Shown: in pieces, positions 1 through 11,199 of the stretch
Layout of the letters: each line of letters begins with the position of its first letter
Numbering within the stretch: position 1 is the stretch's first letter
Source: Membranipora membranacea
Lineage: Eukaryota > Bryozoa > Gymnolaemata > Cheilostomatida > Membraniporidae
DNA: 64,000 nt
Reading direction: 5' to 3'
NCBI GenBank assembly: GCA_914767715.1
Contig: OU612068.1
Span: 6,510,001 to 6,574,000, forward strand
Translations under genes and position numbers: made by a program
The notes under the pieces: generated by a model
What the model was told of the DNA's origin: nothing
The model's database searches: none
The model's input: the letters and a program-made list of their open reading frames with translations, nothing else

Positions 1-269
1 CTATCCCATCAAGAAGAAGTCATGATGGAGGTTTTGTTGGTGCACAGACAAACGTACAGTGATACAGAAAGAACAGCATGTGCTCTTAACCCCATGAATG
101 CCCTGGCCTGTGTGTGATTGGGTTAAAAAAACAACTATTTACCTTCGTTGGCATAGTCACCAGCATCGAGTTGTTGTCAGATCATTAAGTTTTGATTGTG
201 ACATCTACACTTGCAGAGCTCAGATTAGATTAAATGTTTTTTGTTGGCAGATAGATTTTATTGCTGAAA

Positions 270-405
270 TACTCCCTGGGGCCATAGGCATCTGGAGTTA
301 CAAGCATGCATAATTTGCCCAAGTCCATGGTGGGGGGGGGGGTGTTTGATACTGGACATGGGCGAATTAAGCATGCTTGTAACTCCAGATGCCTATGCCT
401 GGGGC
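270..405. repeat. imperfect foldback (inverted repeat)
   Basis: A left arm near 281-309 (GGCATCTGGAGTTACAAGC) is repeated in inverse orientation near 371-398, around a G-rich loop with an 11-G run near 331. The ORFs on both strands here are by-products of this palindrome. It looks like a small foldback or MITE; no target duplication was identified. Confidence 0.7.
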
Positions 406-694
406 AAATGCCCAGGCCAGGCAACACTAAGACTTAGAGTATTTAGTATGACCCATGAAGGTAGTTGGGGCGGCAACTGGTAACTTGTAACTGCTATTTT
501 TAACTGATCATACAGAGCAAGATACCCTGTCCTTTATACTGAACAGTATCAATGGGTCATAAAATTAGATAAGATGATATGCAATTCGAAGGCCAGACCA
601 ATTAACAAGGCAACCATCACAGTGCAACGAGATCAACCAAGTCAGTTGAATGTTTCCAGGTTGCAACTAACTTGGACACTGAACAGCTTTGGGC

Positions 695-946
695 CTAGAT
701 GTTTGGGGGTCGGAAAAGTGAGCTGTTGGTTGGTAATACATTCCACTCACGAGCTGTCCTTATAAAGAAGGATCTTTGGTGGTGGACAGTGTTAGACTGT
801 GGAATAAAGTATTGGTCAGGATGCTTACGGCTGGTGATATGTTTGGCGGGTTTTATATATCTGGATAGTGCGGCAGTGTTTGTATGATGGTACTTGCTAA
901 ATAGCAAGTCTGCGCTGACATCTGCGTTCTGAGAGAGCTGGCACAC
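695..946 (-). pseudogene. LINE reverse-transcriptase C-terminal remnant
   Basis: The - strand translation carries the pattern typical of the extreme C-terminus of jockey/CR1-type LINE ORF2: a basic stretch, then SFFIRTAREWNVLP. There is no upstream RT in frame, so this is a fragment of a dead element. Recognition is from the pattern only. Confidence 0.55.
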
Positions 947-991
947 TGTTAGCCAAATGGGGCACTTCCTTTACATTAAAGTTCGGCGTCG

Positions 992-1021
992 TCAAAGGTA
1001 TTCAAAGGTATTCAAAGGTAT
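992..1021. repeat. three-copy 10-bp tandem repeat
   Basis: Three head-to-tail copies of TCAAAGGTAT. Short, with no evident function. Confidence 0.7.
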
Positions 1022-1024
1022 ATA

Positions 1025-3550
1025 GGATAGGTAATCAATCAGCTCAATACAGAGTTTGTTCAGCATCCTAACTGAGGTGACTTACAACACGTAGGCCTAC
1101 ATCACTGACGCAGAGCAGTGGCTGGAATCTCTCATACAGACCATGCAGGCCACTTTGAGACCATATAACACAACTGTCTTTGCCTTGGATGCTGTAACTA
1201 GTACATGTCCTATACAGCACCTGAAATTCTTCCTTGGTGCTGTGAGGTTTTGTGTCATTTGGATTGCTGTGACATCATACACCACCTTACAGCAGTCTTG
1301 CAACACCTAACAACACCTGTCAACAGCGCCTGTTTTAGGGTCCATTCAGAACTGCATCACAACATGTCTTATGAGCTCCACGCACCAACCGCCAGCGATT
1401 GTTCAAGGTGACTTTTTGAGCTGATATTACAGAAATTTATGCTGTTTTGAATGGGCGCTAAAATCCATCACTGGCGACAAGTGTTGTAATACATGTGGCA
1501 GGTGCTGTATGGGACAGTTCTTACAGCACTCAAAGCTTAAACAGCATTGTCGTTGGTGCTGTAGGGGCTCATACATTACCTGCAACACATCTCAGAACGC
1601 CCGATTGTTGGATTGGACAAGTACCTAAAATATGTCTTAGCAATAGCGAACAACATTGGCTGCACCAGCAAACTCTCTACTATAATTTTTTCATAGAACT
1701 GACTACGGCCCATGCTGAACTGGATTTTTTTCTGTTGTGGATGAATGCAGTGTAATGGTAGAAGGTCAACCATATGGTGTTATCATTGATATGCAGTCTT
1801 CGATCCACAAGTTTTTTTGTAAGCAATCGATCAAATTTAATCGGATTTTGAGTTTGAAAATTGAAATAGATCCAGCAGTCTGTCACTTTTATTTAAACAT
1901 TAGAAAACAGCAGAATTTAAACAGTTGCCACCATGTCACTAAGTAAATTTTCAATTGCAGTCTCGATGATCATAAATGACTATTTAGCGACAGTTTTTAT
2001 CAAAATTGTTTGTTGTTCCAGCTTGTGTTGTTTGAAGATTTGCTTGTCAAGCCGATTCCCAAAACAACAGTGTAATATACATTTAAATATAATTATTAAA
2101 GACGGCGCTCATGATGCAGCCAATACCTGACACATGTAGGGTGAAGCTGCACTTTCCATTATGTCTTTATGTAACTTTCATTTATAGACTTTGATTATTA
2201 GGTATTTTAAGAATTTTACTTTAAATCAAGATTGCAGTGGTTATCCCCCCATTTCTCAATGAGAACTCAGACTAATCAGGGAGGGTGGGATATACACCCT
2301 CCCTGGTTTAATTTTGTAAGAAACTTGCAACTTAAAAGAGATAGTCTCGTTATGATACTGCCAGAATTTGCTTTCACTTTAGTGCTAGCAGGTAGAGGAT
2401 GTCATGTGCTAGTATGTGATGTATTAGGCCTACTTTGGGACATCGGCGCCTCACAACACATGTGTCGGGTCTGTCTTGGCTCTGAGTGTTGCAAACAGTC
2501 TACTGCATGCAGCACATTGGTTGATTGGCAATGATGAAACATATAAATCAATAAAACTTTCTAACTTAAGCCTAAACTCTTTTATTGCATGTCTGTCACA
2601 AAACCACAGAGGCTTCACTCAGCGCCGCACAACAAAGCATGTTTATGACATCTCTAAGGCTATTTTATGCCCAAACCCCATAGGGGTCCTAGAAAGAGTT
2701 TGTTGGCAGTCATGTCATTTCCACATTTACCTGCATGCAGTTTTCTGAATTTCAGAATCCTATGAGCAGTTTGTGAGGTCAGAGTCTTCCATTGCCAAAC
2801 ACTGCAGTACAAAATCTGAGGTAGGGTATATGAATTATAAGTTATTATGGCTAAGTGCTTTTTGGTAGCAAAAGAAATGCTCAAATGATCTTCAATTCTG
2901 TCGAAATATTGAGACCAACTTAGCCCTCATGAGTGAAAGCGTGATGTTTAAAAAAGCCTTCTTGTTGAATAAGGTTATAAAACACTGGTCCAAGTGCTCC
3001 GACTACCAATCAGTGGAAGTTGGATGCATTCGGAGCGGTGTTGGGTCTGTTTCATCTATTAACTTGTCTACTTAACTATGTACTCCAATATTTAAAATTT
3101 TACGAATTCAAGCGACCATACCTCATATGAGATGGAAATACCAGTAATCTGACCCCCATTATCCGAAGTTAAATTGTTCACAAGGACATTCTTTTGATTA
3201 GATGCATCACTAAAAGTCCTGTTATAATATTGGAAACAGTACATTGCATATTGATGAAAGATGTAGATTATCAATTCTTTGCCTGTAGTCACCCAGCGTG
3301 GTCAGTTGGTGTCCGGCACAAACCCATGATCATTAGTAGCTGGATGTGTTTTGGGTTTCAAAGATTTGCCAGCCTCTGACTGATCAAAATATTTAAATGG
3401 TGTTTTAGTTGATGAACACAAAAGCATCTAAACAGCTTCTTCTTTCAAAGCAGCTCTCAGATATCACTGACTGGGAGTTGTCTCCTTACACTTGAAGTTA
3501 AGCACAACTTCCACTTAAAAACTATAATTGTCAATGGAAGTTGGTTATTT
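1025..3550. other. no gene recognised
   Basis: AT-rich sequence with only short ORFs lacking recognisable domains. A small G-rich hairpin (AGGGAGGGTG / ACCCTCCCT) lies near 2279-2306. The last part probably holds the 5' UTR intron of the helicase gene, since a pyrimidine-rich acceptor ends at 3560. Confidence 0.5.
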
Positions 3551-3564
3551 TATTTTGTAGGAAT

Positions 3565-5448
3565 ATGGACTCACATTTATCAGTGAAAAAGGAATTACAA
3601 AATGTGGAGCAGCAGCTTTCTGAAGTGTCCAATCAAATAGAAGTACTTCTCAATAAACAATCATCTCTGCAAGAGAAGGGACGATACCTCAGAAAGCATT
3701 TGCAAGCTATCGCTGAACAACAAAACAGCTCACATGACTGGTCATCTGAGAGATTCTCCTGGTCAACTGAACTCAGAGGTAAATGTCAGTCAGTGTTCGG
3801 CATCAAAACCTTCCGCTCCAATCAACTGGAGGCTATGAACACCACTCTGAGCGGACTAGACTGTATGTTAATATTACCTACAGGTGCAGGTAAAAGTCTC
3901 TGCTATCAGTTACCTGCTGTAATTAGCCCTGGGATCACATTAGTGATAAGTCCACTGTTGTCATTGATGGAAGATCAGGTTATGTGCCTAGAGAAGCTAG
4001 ATATATGTGCTGTAATGCTCAACGCCTCAACTCCTAAAGAAGTGAACACGTCTGTCTTGGCTGATATGGTGAAGAAACCATGCAAGCTGAAACTTCTATA
4101 TGTTACTCCTGAGAAGCTAGCAAAGAGCAAACGATTCATGAACAAGCTAGAGGCGTGTTACAAAGCAGGGCTGTTGAGCAGAATAGCCATAGACGAGGTT
4201 CACTGCTGTTCTCAATGGGGGCATGACTTTCGACCAGACTACAAGTTTTTAGGAATTCTAAAGAAACAGTTTCCGAAAGCCCCAATACTTGGCCTGACAG
4301 CGACAGCCTCAACTCAAGTGTTAGTGGATGTCCAGAAGATACTACAGATCCCACACGCTCAGGTATACAAAGGATCATTTAACCGCCCGAACTTGCACTA
4401 CAGTGTGAGAGAAAAACCTGCTAGTCACGATGAATGTGTAGATGCCATAAGTAAGCTTATCAAGACCAAATATTCTGGCCAGTCAGGAATAATATACTGT
4501 TTCTCACGGAAGGACACAGCCAGCGTAACCTCTGATCTGAATTCTCGTGGTGTCAAGTCAGCATGTTACCACGCAGACCTCGAGCATGGTCAGCGAAGCC
4601 GAATACACAACCTCTGGCTCTCAAACAAAGTACAGGTCATAGTGGCAACCATAGTATTCGGTATGGGAATCGATAAGGCAGACGTTAGATTTGTAATCCA
4701 TCACTCACTCAGTAAGTCTATAGAGAACTACTACCAGGAGTCTGGTAGGGCTGGGCGGGACGGTGCCCCTGCTGACTGTGTACTGTACTACAGGCTAGGT
4801 GATGTATTTAGGCAGAGCTGTATGGTGTTCACTGAGGCTACTGGTCTTGAGAAGCTTTATAATATGGTGGCTTACTGCGTCAATATTAGCTCTGTCTGTA
4901 GAAGAACACTCTTAGCAAGTCACTTCAGTGAAGTATGGAACGATTCATCCTGTAACGAGATGTGTGATCGATGCAGCGATGACACTGCGGGACGACCTGA
5001 GAAATCACAAGACTTCTCAGATGGCTCAGAGGTGCAGCTAGTGTATGAGATATTAGACAAGGCGGCCTCTAAGGATGTCCGCCTAACAAATCAGAAAGTG
5101 CTGGAGGCTTTGACAGGTAAAGGCGCGGTACAGAACCGCGGTGAGGGGTCTAGTAAGCTGAGCCGTTCTGAGTGTGAGCTCTTAATAGCATCATTACTAC
5201 TAGAGGGTGCTATAAGGGAGGACTTTCACTTTACACCTTATAGTACCATCAGCTATCTAGTCATCGGTATTAGAAAGCATTCCGTCACTCAAAAGTCAAC
5301 AAACTCTCAAACATCTGTACCTAAGACAAAGGCAAAGGGGTTCAAACGAGCCAATGGTTCTGCTTCAGATGATGGCAGAAGTAAACCCTGTAAGAAAAAG
5401 AAACTTTCTAGAGAATTATCTGAAGAGGTCATTGTGCTAAGTGACTGA
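3565..5448 (+). CDS. RECQL: RECQ1-like ATP-dependent DNA helicase
   Basis: A 627-residue protein of the RecQ family, which unwinds duplex and branched DNA 3'-5' in the nucleus. Visible features: an N-terminal coiled coil (about residues 7-45); motif I GAGKS at 107-111; motif Ia ISPLLSLMEDQ; motif II DEVH at 210-213, the form seen in RECQ1 rather than DEAH; LTATAS; motif V FGMGID near 365; motif VI YYQESGRAGRDG; and the RQC zinc-site cysteines C445, C463, C467 and C470, spaced as in human RECQ1. A lysine-rich nuclear-localisation-like stretch (KPCKKKKL) lies near the C-terminus. ATG 3565 is chosen because TATTTTGTAG just upstream is a strong splice acceptor, implying an intron in the 5' UTR. 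The whole coding sequence is one exon, unusual for an animal RECQ1. Length matches the family and no lesion is visible. Confidence 0.95.
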   Translation: MDSHLSVKKELQNVEQQLSEVSNQIEVLLNKQSSLQEKGRYLRKHLQAIAEQQNSSHDWSSERFSWSTELRGKCQSVFGIKTFRSNQLEAMNTTLSGLDCMLILPTGAGKSLCYQLPAVISPGITLVISPLLSLMEDQVMCLEKLDICAVMLNASTPKEVNTSVLADMVKKPCKLKLLYVTPEKLAKSKRFMNKLEACYKAGLLSRIAIDEVHCCSQWGHDFRPDYKFLGILKKQFPKAPILGLTATASTQVLVDVQKILQIPHAQVYKGSFNRPNLHYSVREKPASHDECVDAISKLIKTKYSGQSGIIYCFSRKDTASVTSDLNSRGVKSACYHADLEHGQRSRIHNLWLSNKVQVIVATIVFGMGIDKADVRFVIHHSLSKSIENYYQESGRAGRDGAPADCVLYYRLGDVFRQSCMVFTEATGLEKLYNMVAYCVNISSVCRRTLLASHFSEVWNDSSCNEMCDRCSDDTAGRPEKSQDFSDGSEVQLVYEILDKAASKDVRLTNQKVLEALTGKGAVQNRGEGSSKLSRSECELLIASLLLEGAIREDFHFTPYSTISYLVIGIRKHSVTQKSTNSQTSVPKTKAKGFKRANGSASDDGRSKPCKKKKLSRELSEEVIVLSD

Positions 5449-6755
5449 ATATTACCTGTCTGAGCCGAATCAAGTGATTGACAGAACTATTATAAGCTTA
5501 TATGTTTAATAGGAGAAAAAGTGTACATGAATATGTTCTTGTAAATGGCATCATCATCTGTAAATCAGTATGTTCCATTTTGTTTTGGGCTCAAAGGCGT
5601 TGAACTCAAATGGCTCTGTTTGTTACATTAACTTTACAATTATAGTATTATGCGTTATGTTTCATTGTTGCCCTTTGAAAATTGAAATTGGTCTGTGATC
5701 TTGCAAAATGTTTCCTGTGCAACTATTCAAAATTTTTGAAGCTCAAAATTTGCAGGCAGCTGCACTTAGCCACATCCATTTGGAGTTTGTCTTCCCTTTG
5801 TCGGAGAAAACATAACTTCCATTAGCTGTGTCATCCTTTGGTATTGATAAAAATGGCTGAACAATCTCATTTGTGTAAATTATCAACACCAGTATAGATT
5901 AATCTGACAACTGACAAGCTGTGGTATCTGATTTACAACTGTTAATGATTCCATAGCGCATAGGTGTTTTGCGGTATGAAAGCAGCTGACTGCTGAAATG
6001 TTGGGTCTGAAGTTGGAAACTCTTTACCGTATTTAAGTTGTGAAACACCATCTTTTGTGTGTAAAATTTCCTTTGGATATGACTTCTTGCTAAAATGACT
6101 ACATCCTAAGTAGCGGGAGAATGTCTGTACTGTACAGGTCTATACTTGTATACCAATGGGAAATTACTATTATCACTATCACTTCATAGCTGTTTTGTCT
6201 AGCCTTCAAGCACTGCTCAAAATATGAGTTCATAAGTCCTTGGCGAATACTGAATAGTATATCCAGGGGTCAAATATAGTTTTCAACATAATAGCTGCCC
6301 ACTCCTATACCAAACAAAGGAGTGTTTAGGTGCTGTATTTACTTATGGCTATCTGAAATGTAGACCACAAGGGAACTAACCTCTCCCTATGCTAAATACA
6401 TTCTCAAGGAAAAACTTCTTTCCCCTTATCAAGCAAGCGATTTTATCTTGTATGAAGAAAACAAAGTTATTTTACATTTCCTCCTTCAGGCTGTTCATTG
6501 GCTTCGATTCTTTTGGCACTGCATACACAAGTTTGTATTATGTTTACAATGTCGCTATTTATTCATCTGCTCATATGCTCTGAATAGGAAAATCAATATT
6601 AGGATTGCATCACAGTTCCTGCAGCGCCTCGTGACTCTGATCGTCATAATCATTACCCAGCATATTTTAAGAAGACTAGCCTTTCAATAACATATCACGT
6701 ATAATATCTAAATTGATATTGGCTGTTCATTCGCTTATCGAACCTTCTCTGCACC
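5449..6755. other. RECQ1 3' flank, no gene recognised
   Basis: AT-rich; probably holds the 3' UTR of the helicase gene, but no clear AATAAA was picked out. The ORFs at 6389-6690 have no recognisable domain. Confidence 0.5.
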
Positions 6756-6759
6756 AGTT

Positions 6760-6784
6760 ATCACTTTCAACTCTCTCGCAACAA
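6760..6784 (+). promoter_or_regulatory. candidate 5' UTR exon end / splice donor for the 7.1-kb CD225 gene
   Basis: A GTGAGTG donor follows 6784, and a TTTTTCTCTGCAG acceptor ends near 7114, twelve bases before the ATG at 7127. Together they suggest a non-coding first exon. The transcript start was not identified. Confidence 0.35.
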
Positions 6785-7126
6785 GTGAGTGTTTATCTAC
6801 ATTGTATTCAACTGAAGCTGACCTGGGTGAACGCTGAAATATTTACCAGGGATGGAGATTACCATTTCCAGATAATCTGATGGCTGTTATATTACAAATG
6901 AAAGATTGAGCTTTGACAAAAAATCAATGTTTTTCCTGTTCCCCTTAGCGTAGAACCACTGCAGATTGATCTACTGCTATCCGTATTGCATTCTACACAA
7001 ACTTGTAATACCTTAGATAACAATAATTTTCCTGTGTTTACTGGCTTTCAAAGGGCACTCCTGATTGTTTACAACATCCATTTGATGACGACTATGTTAC
7101 CTTTTTCTCTGCAGCAACTACTCAAA

Positions 7127-8749
7127 ATGAAGACTTCAGTTAGTATCGGTGAGAAAGTGCCTGTCAGCAACTCCGAGCAAGCACCTGCTAGCCCTGATGT
7201 CACTGCTGTCATTATGCCTCCTATGAATCAGAGCGTGAGTATTGACTTTCTTTCCTTAGCTGATTTTATTATGAAAGAGAAGACAGCGCATGATCCTGTT
7301 CAATGGTCATTCAACAGATTAATCGTTCACTGATTGCTGATCGTCGCTCTCCAAAACAAATGAGTGACAAGTTTTCAGTGCATTAGAGTAGTTGGATCAT
7401 TCTAGCATAGCTGATGCTACCACAGGCCTTGACACTGAGGCAACCGAGACCCACGCCCCCACACTGTATGGTAAGGTTTGTCTCTCTCTGGTTTTGGTCA
7501 AAATTAGTCTGCCTCAGATACTGGTAGTTCCTATTATAACTTTGACCTTTGAATTATATGGCATTATGCTCACCAGAGCATGCTTTTATTTTTGACAGTT
7601 CGATCACCAACCCACCACCTGTTGGTATGTGTGGGGTATTCTCGCGACCATCTTCTGTTGTTTCCCATGTGGAGTTATCGGACTTGTTCATGCTATGATA
7701 GCTAAGCATGAGGGGGAGAGAGGTAACTTTGCCGCTCACAGAAGGAGACTTTATCAGGCTAAGTGCTGGACATCTTGGTCTATTGCTCTGGGACTTCTTG
7801 TACTACTGGCTATGATTGGAGTAAGTAGACTTATATATCAGATGATCCGTGTGTTTGCCGTAGTTGAATAGAACATCTGTCGGGATTGAGTGTCGCAAAA
7901 GACACTAGCATGCTTCTGGAATCAGTATCCTTATTTAACCCAGTCACTTGAATAAGGTGCGGCGGGGTGTTATGGTGACTGTCATAATCTCTTACTACAC
8001 CATTTATACTCCAAGAGATGCACAGATTCAGCATGTACAGTTTCAGATCCAAAATTTACTCATCAAAACATGACTGAATCCAATTATTTCATCAAAGTGT
8101 TTGCGCGAAGAATCTGGTTTCAAAATCTAGTTCAACTCTAAACTATTTTTAGCGCATAATTCATTATATTGGCACATACCTTGAATTCAATGCGATAAAA
8201 GATTCAATTAAAGATTGTCAAGGCGCAGCTTTGTAAATAGACGATTCCATGACTAACTAACGATGACTGGGAAAAAAAGTTCTCTGCAGTAATTTATCTG
8301 GGGCCATGGGCGGGCGTCAAGCGTCAGCTGCAAACATCAATGGTGTAATCAATAATACAATCACCTGTCAAAATTCTGTGTGCTGGATATAAAAAGAATC
8401 ACAGATGATCTCGTTTAATTGCTGGTATGGATATATAATTGGACTTCAAAGTTCAAATTGTATTAAGTTCCCAAGTTCACTACTAGCTTTCAGTGAATTA
8501 TACACCTAATGTAATGGTACTTTTGTGCCTTTGATCAAACACCGTTCTGTATCATAATTGTGCTGCCGTTGCAAGGACATCGTTTATTTCCTGGTCTTGG
8601 AAACAGATCACCATGTATTTACTATTACTAACTAATGTAGGCTATTTTTGATTTGTGTATGTATATTTATATGTTTTGATGTGTTTCAGTATGCTGTCTG
8701 GTTCTGGAGCTGGGCTGGGTATGGAAGAGCCTACGCCTATGACTGGTAG
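7127..8749 (+). CDS. CD225/dispanin family two-pass membrane protein (copy 1, subfamily A)
   Basis: Three coding exons, 7127-7234, 7599-7820 and 8690-8749, joined at phase-0 GT-AG introns (GTGAGT, GTAAGT), give 129 residues. Exon 1 encodes a polar cytosolic-type N-terminus (MKTSVSIGEK). Exon 2 (74 codons) is the CD225 domain: TTCWYVWG, a first hydrophobic segment with a cysteine cluster CCFPCG (about residues 46-70), the conserved loop KHEGERGNF, then AKCW and a second hydrophobic segment (about 93-110). Exon 3 encodes an aromatic tail ending in DW. Family knowledge: CD225 proteins include IFITM restriction factors and PRRT/SynDIG proteins that alter membrane fusion and trafficking; the specific role here is not known. 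Cysteines beside the first membrane segment are possible palmitoylation sites. An AATAAA lies at 8833. Confidence 0.88.
7427..7471 (+). other. possible 45-nt optional exon in copy 1
   Basis: Inside intron 1, CCACAG precedes and GTAAGG follows a 45-nt stretch with no stop in the phase that would preserve the frame. It could be a cassette exon of copy 1, but no other copy has it. Confidence 0.25.
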
Positions 8750-8832
8750 AGGAGAACACCTCAATCTGTGTTGATCTGCCCGAGCATCGACTCGTAATCT
8801 CGGAGTTGTCATACTACTTCTCTTATATTTTT

Positions 8833-8838
8833 AATAAA
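8833..8838 (+). terminator. AATAAA polyadenylation signal of copy 1
   Basis: AATAAA 84 bases past the stop codon of copy 1. Confidence 0.6.
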
Positions 8839-9543
8839 CTGTTATAATAAGGCCAATAAGCCTCATTTGGATCAACCAAAGAGTTAGAGGAACTCCTTGG
8901 ATCAACTTTTAACTTTTCTATAGTTCTGTGTGCTTGTGTGCGTAAAACTATGTCTGTTTATTTTTTAACTGTTTGTCTATGAATCAATCAATGTTATTTG
9001 GTTTTTCAAGCATAACAAAAAAACAAAATTATTCATTATCTTCTATGCATTAAAATTTTTTATGTCAGCTGAAGTGGTGATAGATTTGATTACTAGGATA
9101 AAACTCAAGCGGATAAAAACAACAATTGCACTGGTCTAGCCTGACCTAACAGGCTGTGTTCGGTGAGTTGTGGCTCTACGGCTCTCTTTTGGCGTGCTCT
9201 GGATCGGACAACCTTTAGCTTCAATGGTAGCTTTTGTATAAAGCGAAGCCTGTGTCAACGCAGATACTTGTTTCTATACCCTCAAAGTCACTTTAGTAGG
9301 TTGTTACAATCAATGCACAATTAAAAAGCAACCCAAACTGATAGATTTACTACTAGACAACAATCAAAACAATAAACCAAGGCTGCAAACCTTCGTTTGA
9401 TCTATTGAATATAGTGAGTTATCCATCCCATTGATAAAGGTTCTCTGGCGTGTATTCCGGTGTCTTCCGATTCTTAGGCCTCTTTATTTTACTGTAATCT
9501 GGAAGTAGCGCCTCTATGAGCCAGATTCATCAGATGATTGGCT

Positions 9544-9551
9544 ATATAAAG
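9544..9551 (+). promoter_or_regulatory. TATA-like box upstream of copy 2
   Basis: TATATAAA about 500 bp before the ATG of copy 2. A donor-like CAG|GTAGGT near 9842 and an acceptor-like TATGTAG just before the first coding exon are compatible with a spliced 5' UTR. Confidence 0.35.
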
Positions 9552-9662
9552 AGCTTTGATATCTATCAGAATCAGACCTGGCAGTTTGCATTTTGGTGCG
9601 ACTACAGCAATAATTGCCTGCGAGGTGTTTATTCTACTGTAATGGTGTCTATATTATTACTT

Positions 9663-9712
9663 TTCCCCTTTGTTGAAGGCTGAATAGAAATCGATACTGG
9701 CCTACTTATTAA
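9663..9712 (+). promoter_or_regulatory. duplicated upstream module, copy a
   Basis: Contains CCCCTTTGTTGAAGGCTGAA followed by a block with ATCGATA. The same module recurs at 12890-12935 before copy 3 and, degraded, at 12447-12485. Retention upstream of two genes suggests a shared regulatory element or simply shared ancestry. Confidence 0.4.
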
Positions 9713-10048
9713 CATTATTTTAATTATTGGTTCTACAACTCATGTGACCAAACCACTAAAATATCTCCATTCAGCCTTATGTAATGAGTTTAACGCTAGT
9801 TCGCTGGAGCTTCAACATTCTCTCTCAAACCTTTCACCTAGCAGGTAGGTAAAGATGTGATTCTGAGTGGAGCTTGTTTGGTCTGCCGAAGGATTGTAAG
9901 TCGGTATCAGGTGCACACACAATTATTGCATTTCTCTCTACATGGGGAAAAGTTTTTACTTGTATCAGATGATCCTTGCTATTGTCGTCGTAATCCAATT
10001 TACATAGTTTTGTCTCCTATTTATGTAGTCTAGCCTCAGCTCCTGAAC

Positions 10049-11120
10049 ATGAAGACACAAATCGGTGCAACGGATGAGAAGGTGCCCGATGCCACCGCTA
10101 TCATGATGCCACCTGTCAACAATGTAAGACTTCTGCAATCACATCATTAATGATTTCAAAGCAGATATAAAATCACCCGAAATGTCATATATTGGACTCT
10201 CAAAAAACATGCCACATGATCCCTCACACCCGTCATGTCATGCGAATAACATGAAATGCTCTTATTCATAAAAATATGGAGAATGGAATGGATGTGACAA
10301 TCTGCAATTTACATATGTTAACGTTTCAGCTATTTGGCAAATGGTTGTTAATAGATCATTGTAGCAAGAATCAGATGATCAATTTCGATGATTTTTTTTG
10401 CAGTTCGTTGACAGGCCAACCACCTGCTGGTACGTGTGGGGAATTATCTCTACCATCTGCTGCTGTCTCCCATTCGGAGTTATCGGACTTGTTCATGCTA
10501 TGATAGCTAAGCATGAGGGAGAGAGAGGTAACTTTGCCGCTCACAGAACCAGGCTTTATCAGGCTAAATGCTGGATCTCCTGGGCTATCGCACTTGGAGT
10601 TGCTGGATTGCTCGGTCTTGCTGTCGTAAGTTGATTTAGAAAATCACTATCATTGTTATCATGTAAAGTCAGCAGGCAACTTCAGTACTTTGGTATGAAT
10701 CATATTTGTTAGTTGTTCATTAAGTTGAGTAATGCACTTGATTAAGAGCATGAGGGGGAGGATAATTGGATGAATATCGTTCGCTCGTATATCCATTCAG
10801 TGCTGTTTTATGGAGGCTGTTTTGTACAAGGCAGGTATTGTGGAATCTCACTTACTAATAATAACTGAATGAACTTTTTATTTACTGTACGGAATGTGGT
10901 GGTCCTCATGCTCAGGAGAAATCAAGGACTACTACTTCTAAAAGACAGCCACCTTTGTGTTCATCTGCTACATCTGACAATAATGAAGATCTACACTCTA
11001 TATCTATAGTATCAATTCATGGTCTGCTCGATTAAAGTATTTTTGTGTTTCTTTTTCTTACAGTATGGAATATCGTTCTTCGCAGAATTTGGGGGGACAG
11101 GCTACGACTACTACTACTAA
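10049..11120 (+). CDS. CD225/dispanin family two-pass membrane protein (copy 2, subfamily A)
   Basis: Coding exons 10049-10123, 10404-10625 and 11064-11120, phase-0 introns (GTAAGA, GTAAGT; acceptors TTTTTTTGCAG and TTTCTTACAG), giving 117 residues. The N-terminus is MKTQIGATDEK. The central exon has the same 74-codon CD225 module (PTTCWYVWG, CCCLPFG, KHEGERGNF, AKCW). The last exon encodes a short tail ending YDYYY. Exon 2 is nearly identical in DNA to the other subfamily A copies over GTTATCGGACTTGTTCATGC and the following 50 bases, while introns and outer exons differ. Intact by all visible criteria. Confidence 0.87.
10905..10990 (+). pseudogene. degenerate duplicate of the copy 2 terminal exon
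   Basis: The stretch around GGACTACTACTTCTAAAAGA and the following bases resembles the real exon 3 and its 3' flank at 11095-11175. It lies in intron 2, lacks a strong acceptor and does not stop cleanly in phase, so it looks like a tandem exon duplicate in decay. Confidence 0.4.
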
Positions 11121-11199
11121 AAGAAGACAACTACCTTGGTGTGTTTCTACTACGTCTGATAATATCAAATTCATACATTTTATCTGTTGGCTGTGGCGT

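Noticed and set aside
4136-4378. Minus-strand ORF inside the helicase gene
   Set aside because: Shadow of the strongly supported RECQ1 reading frame.
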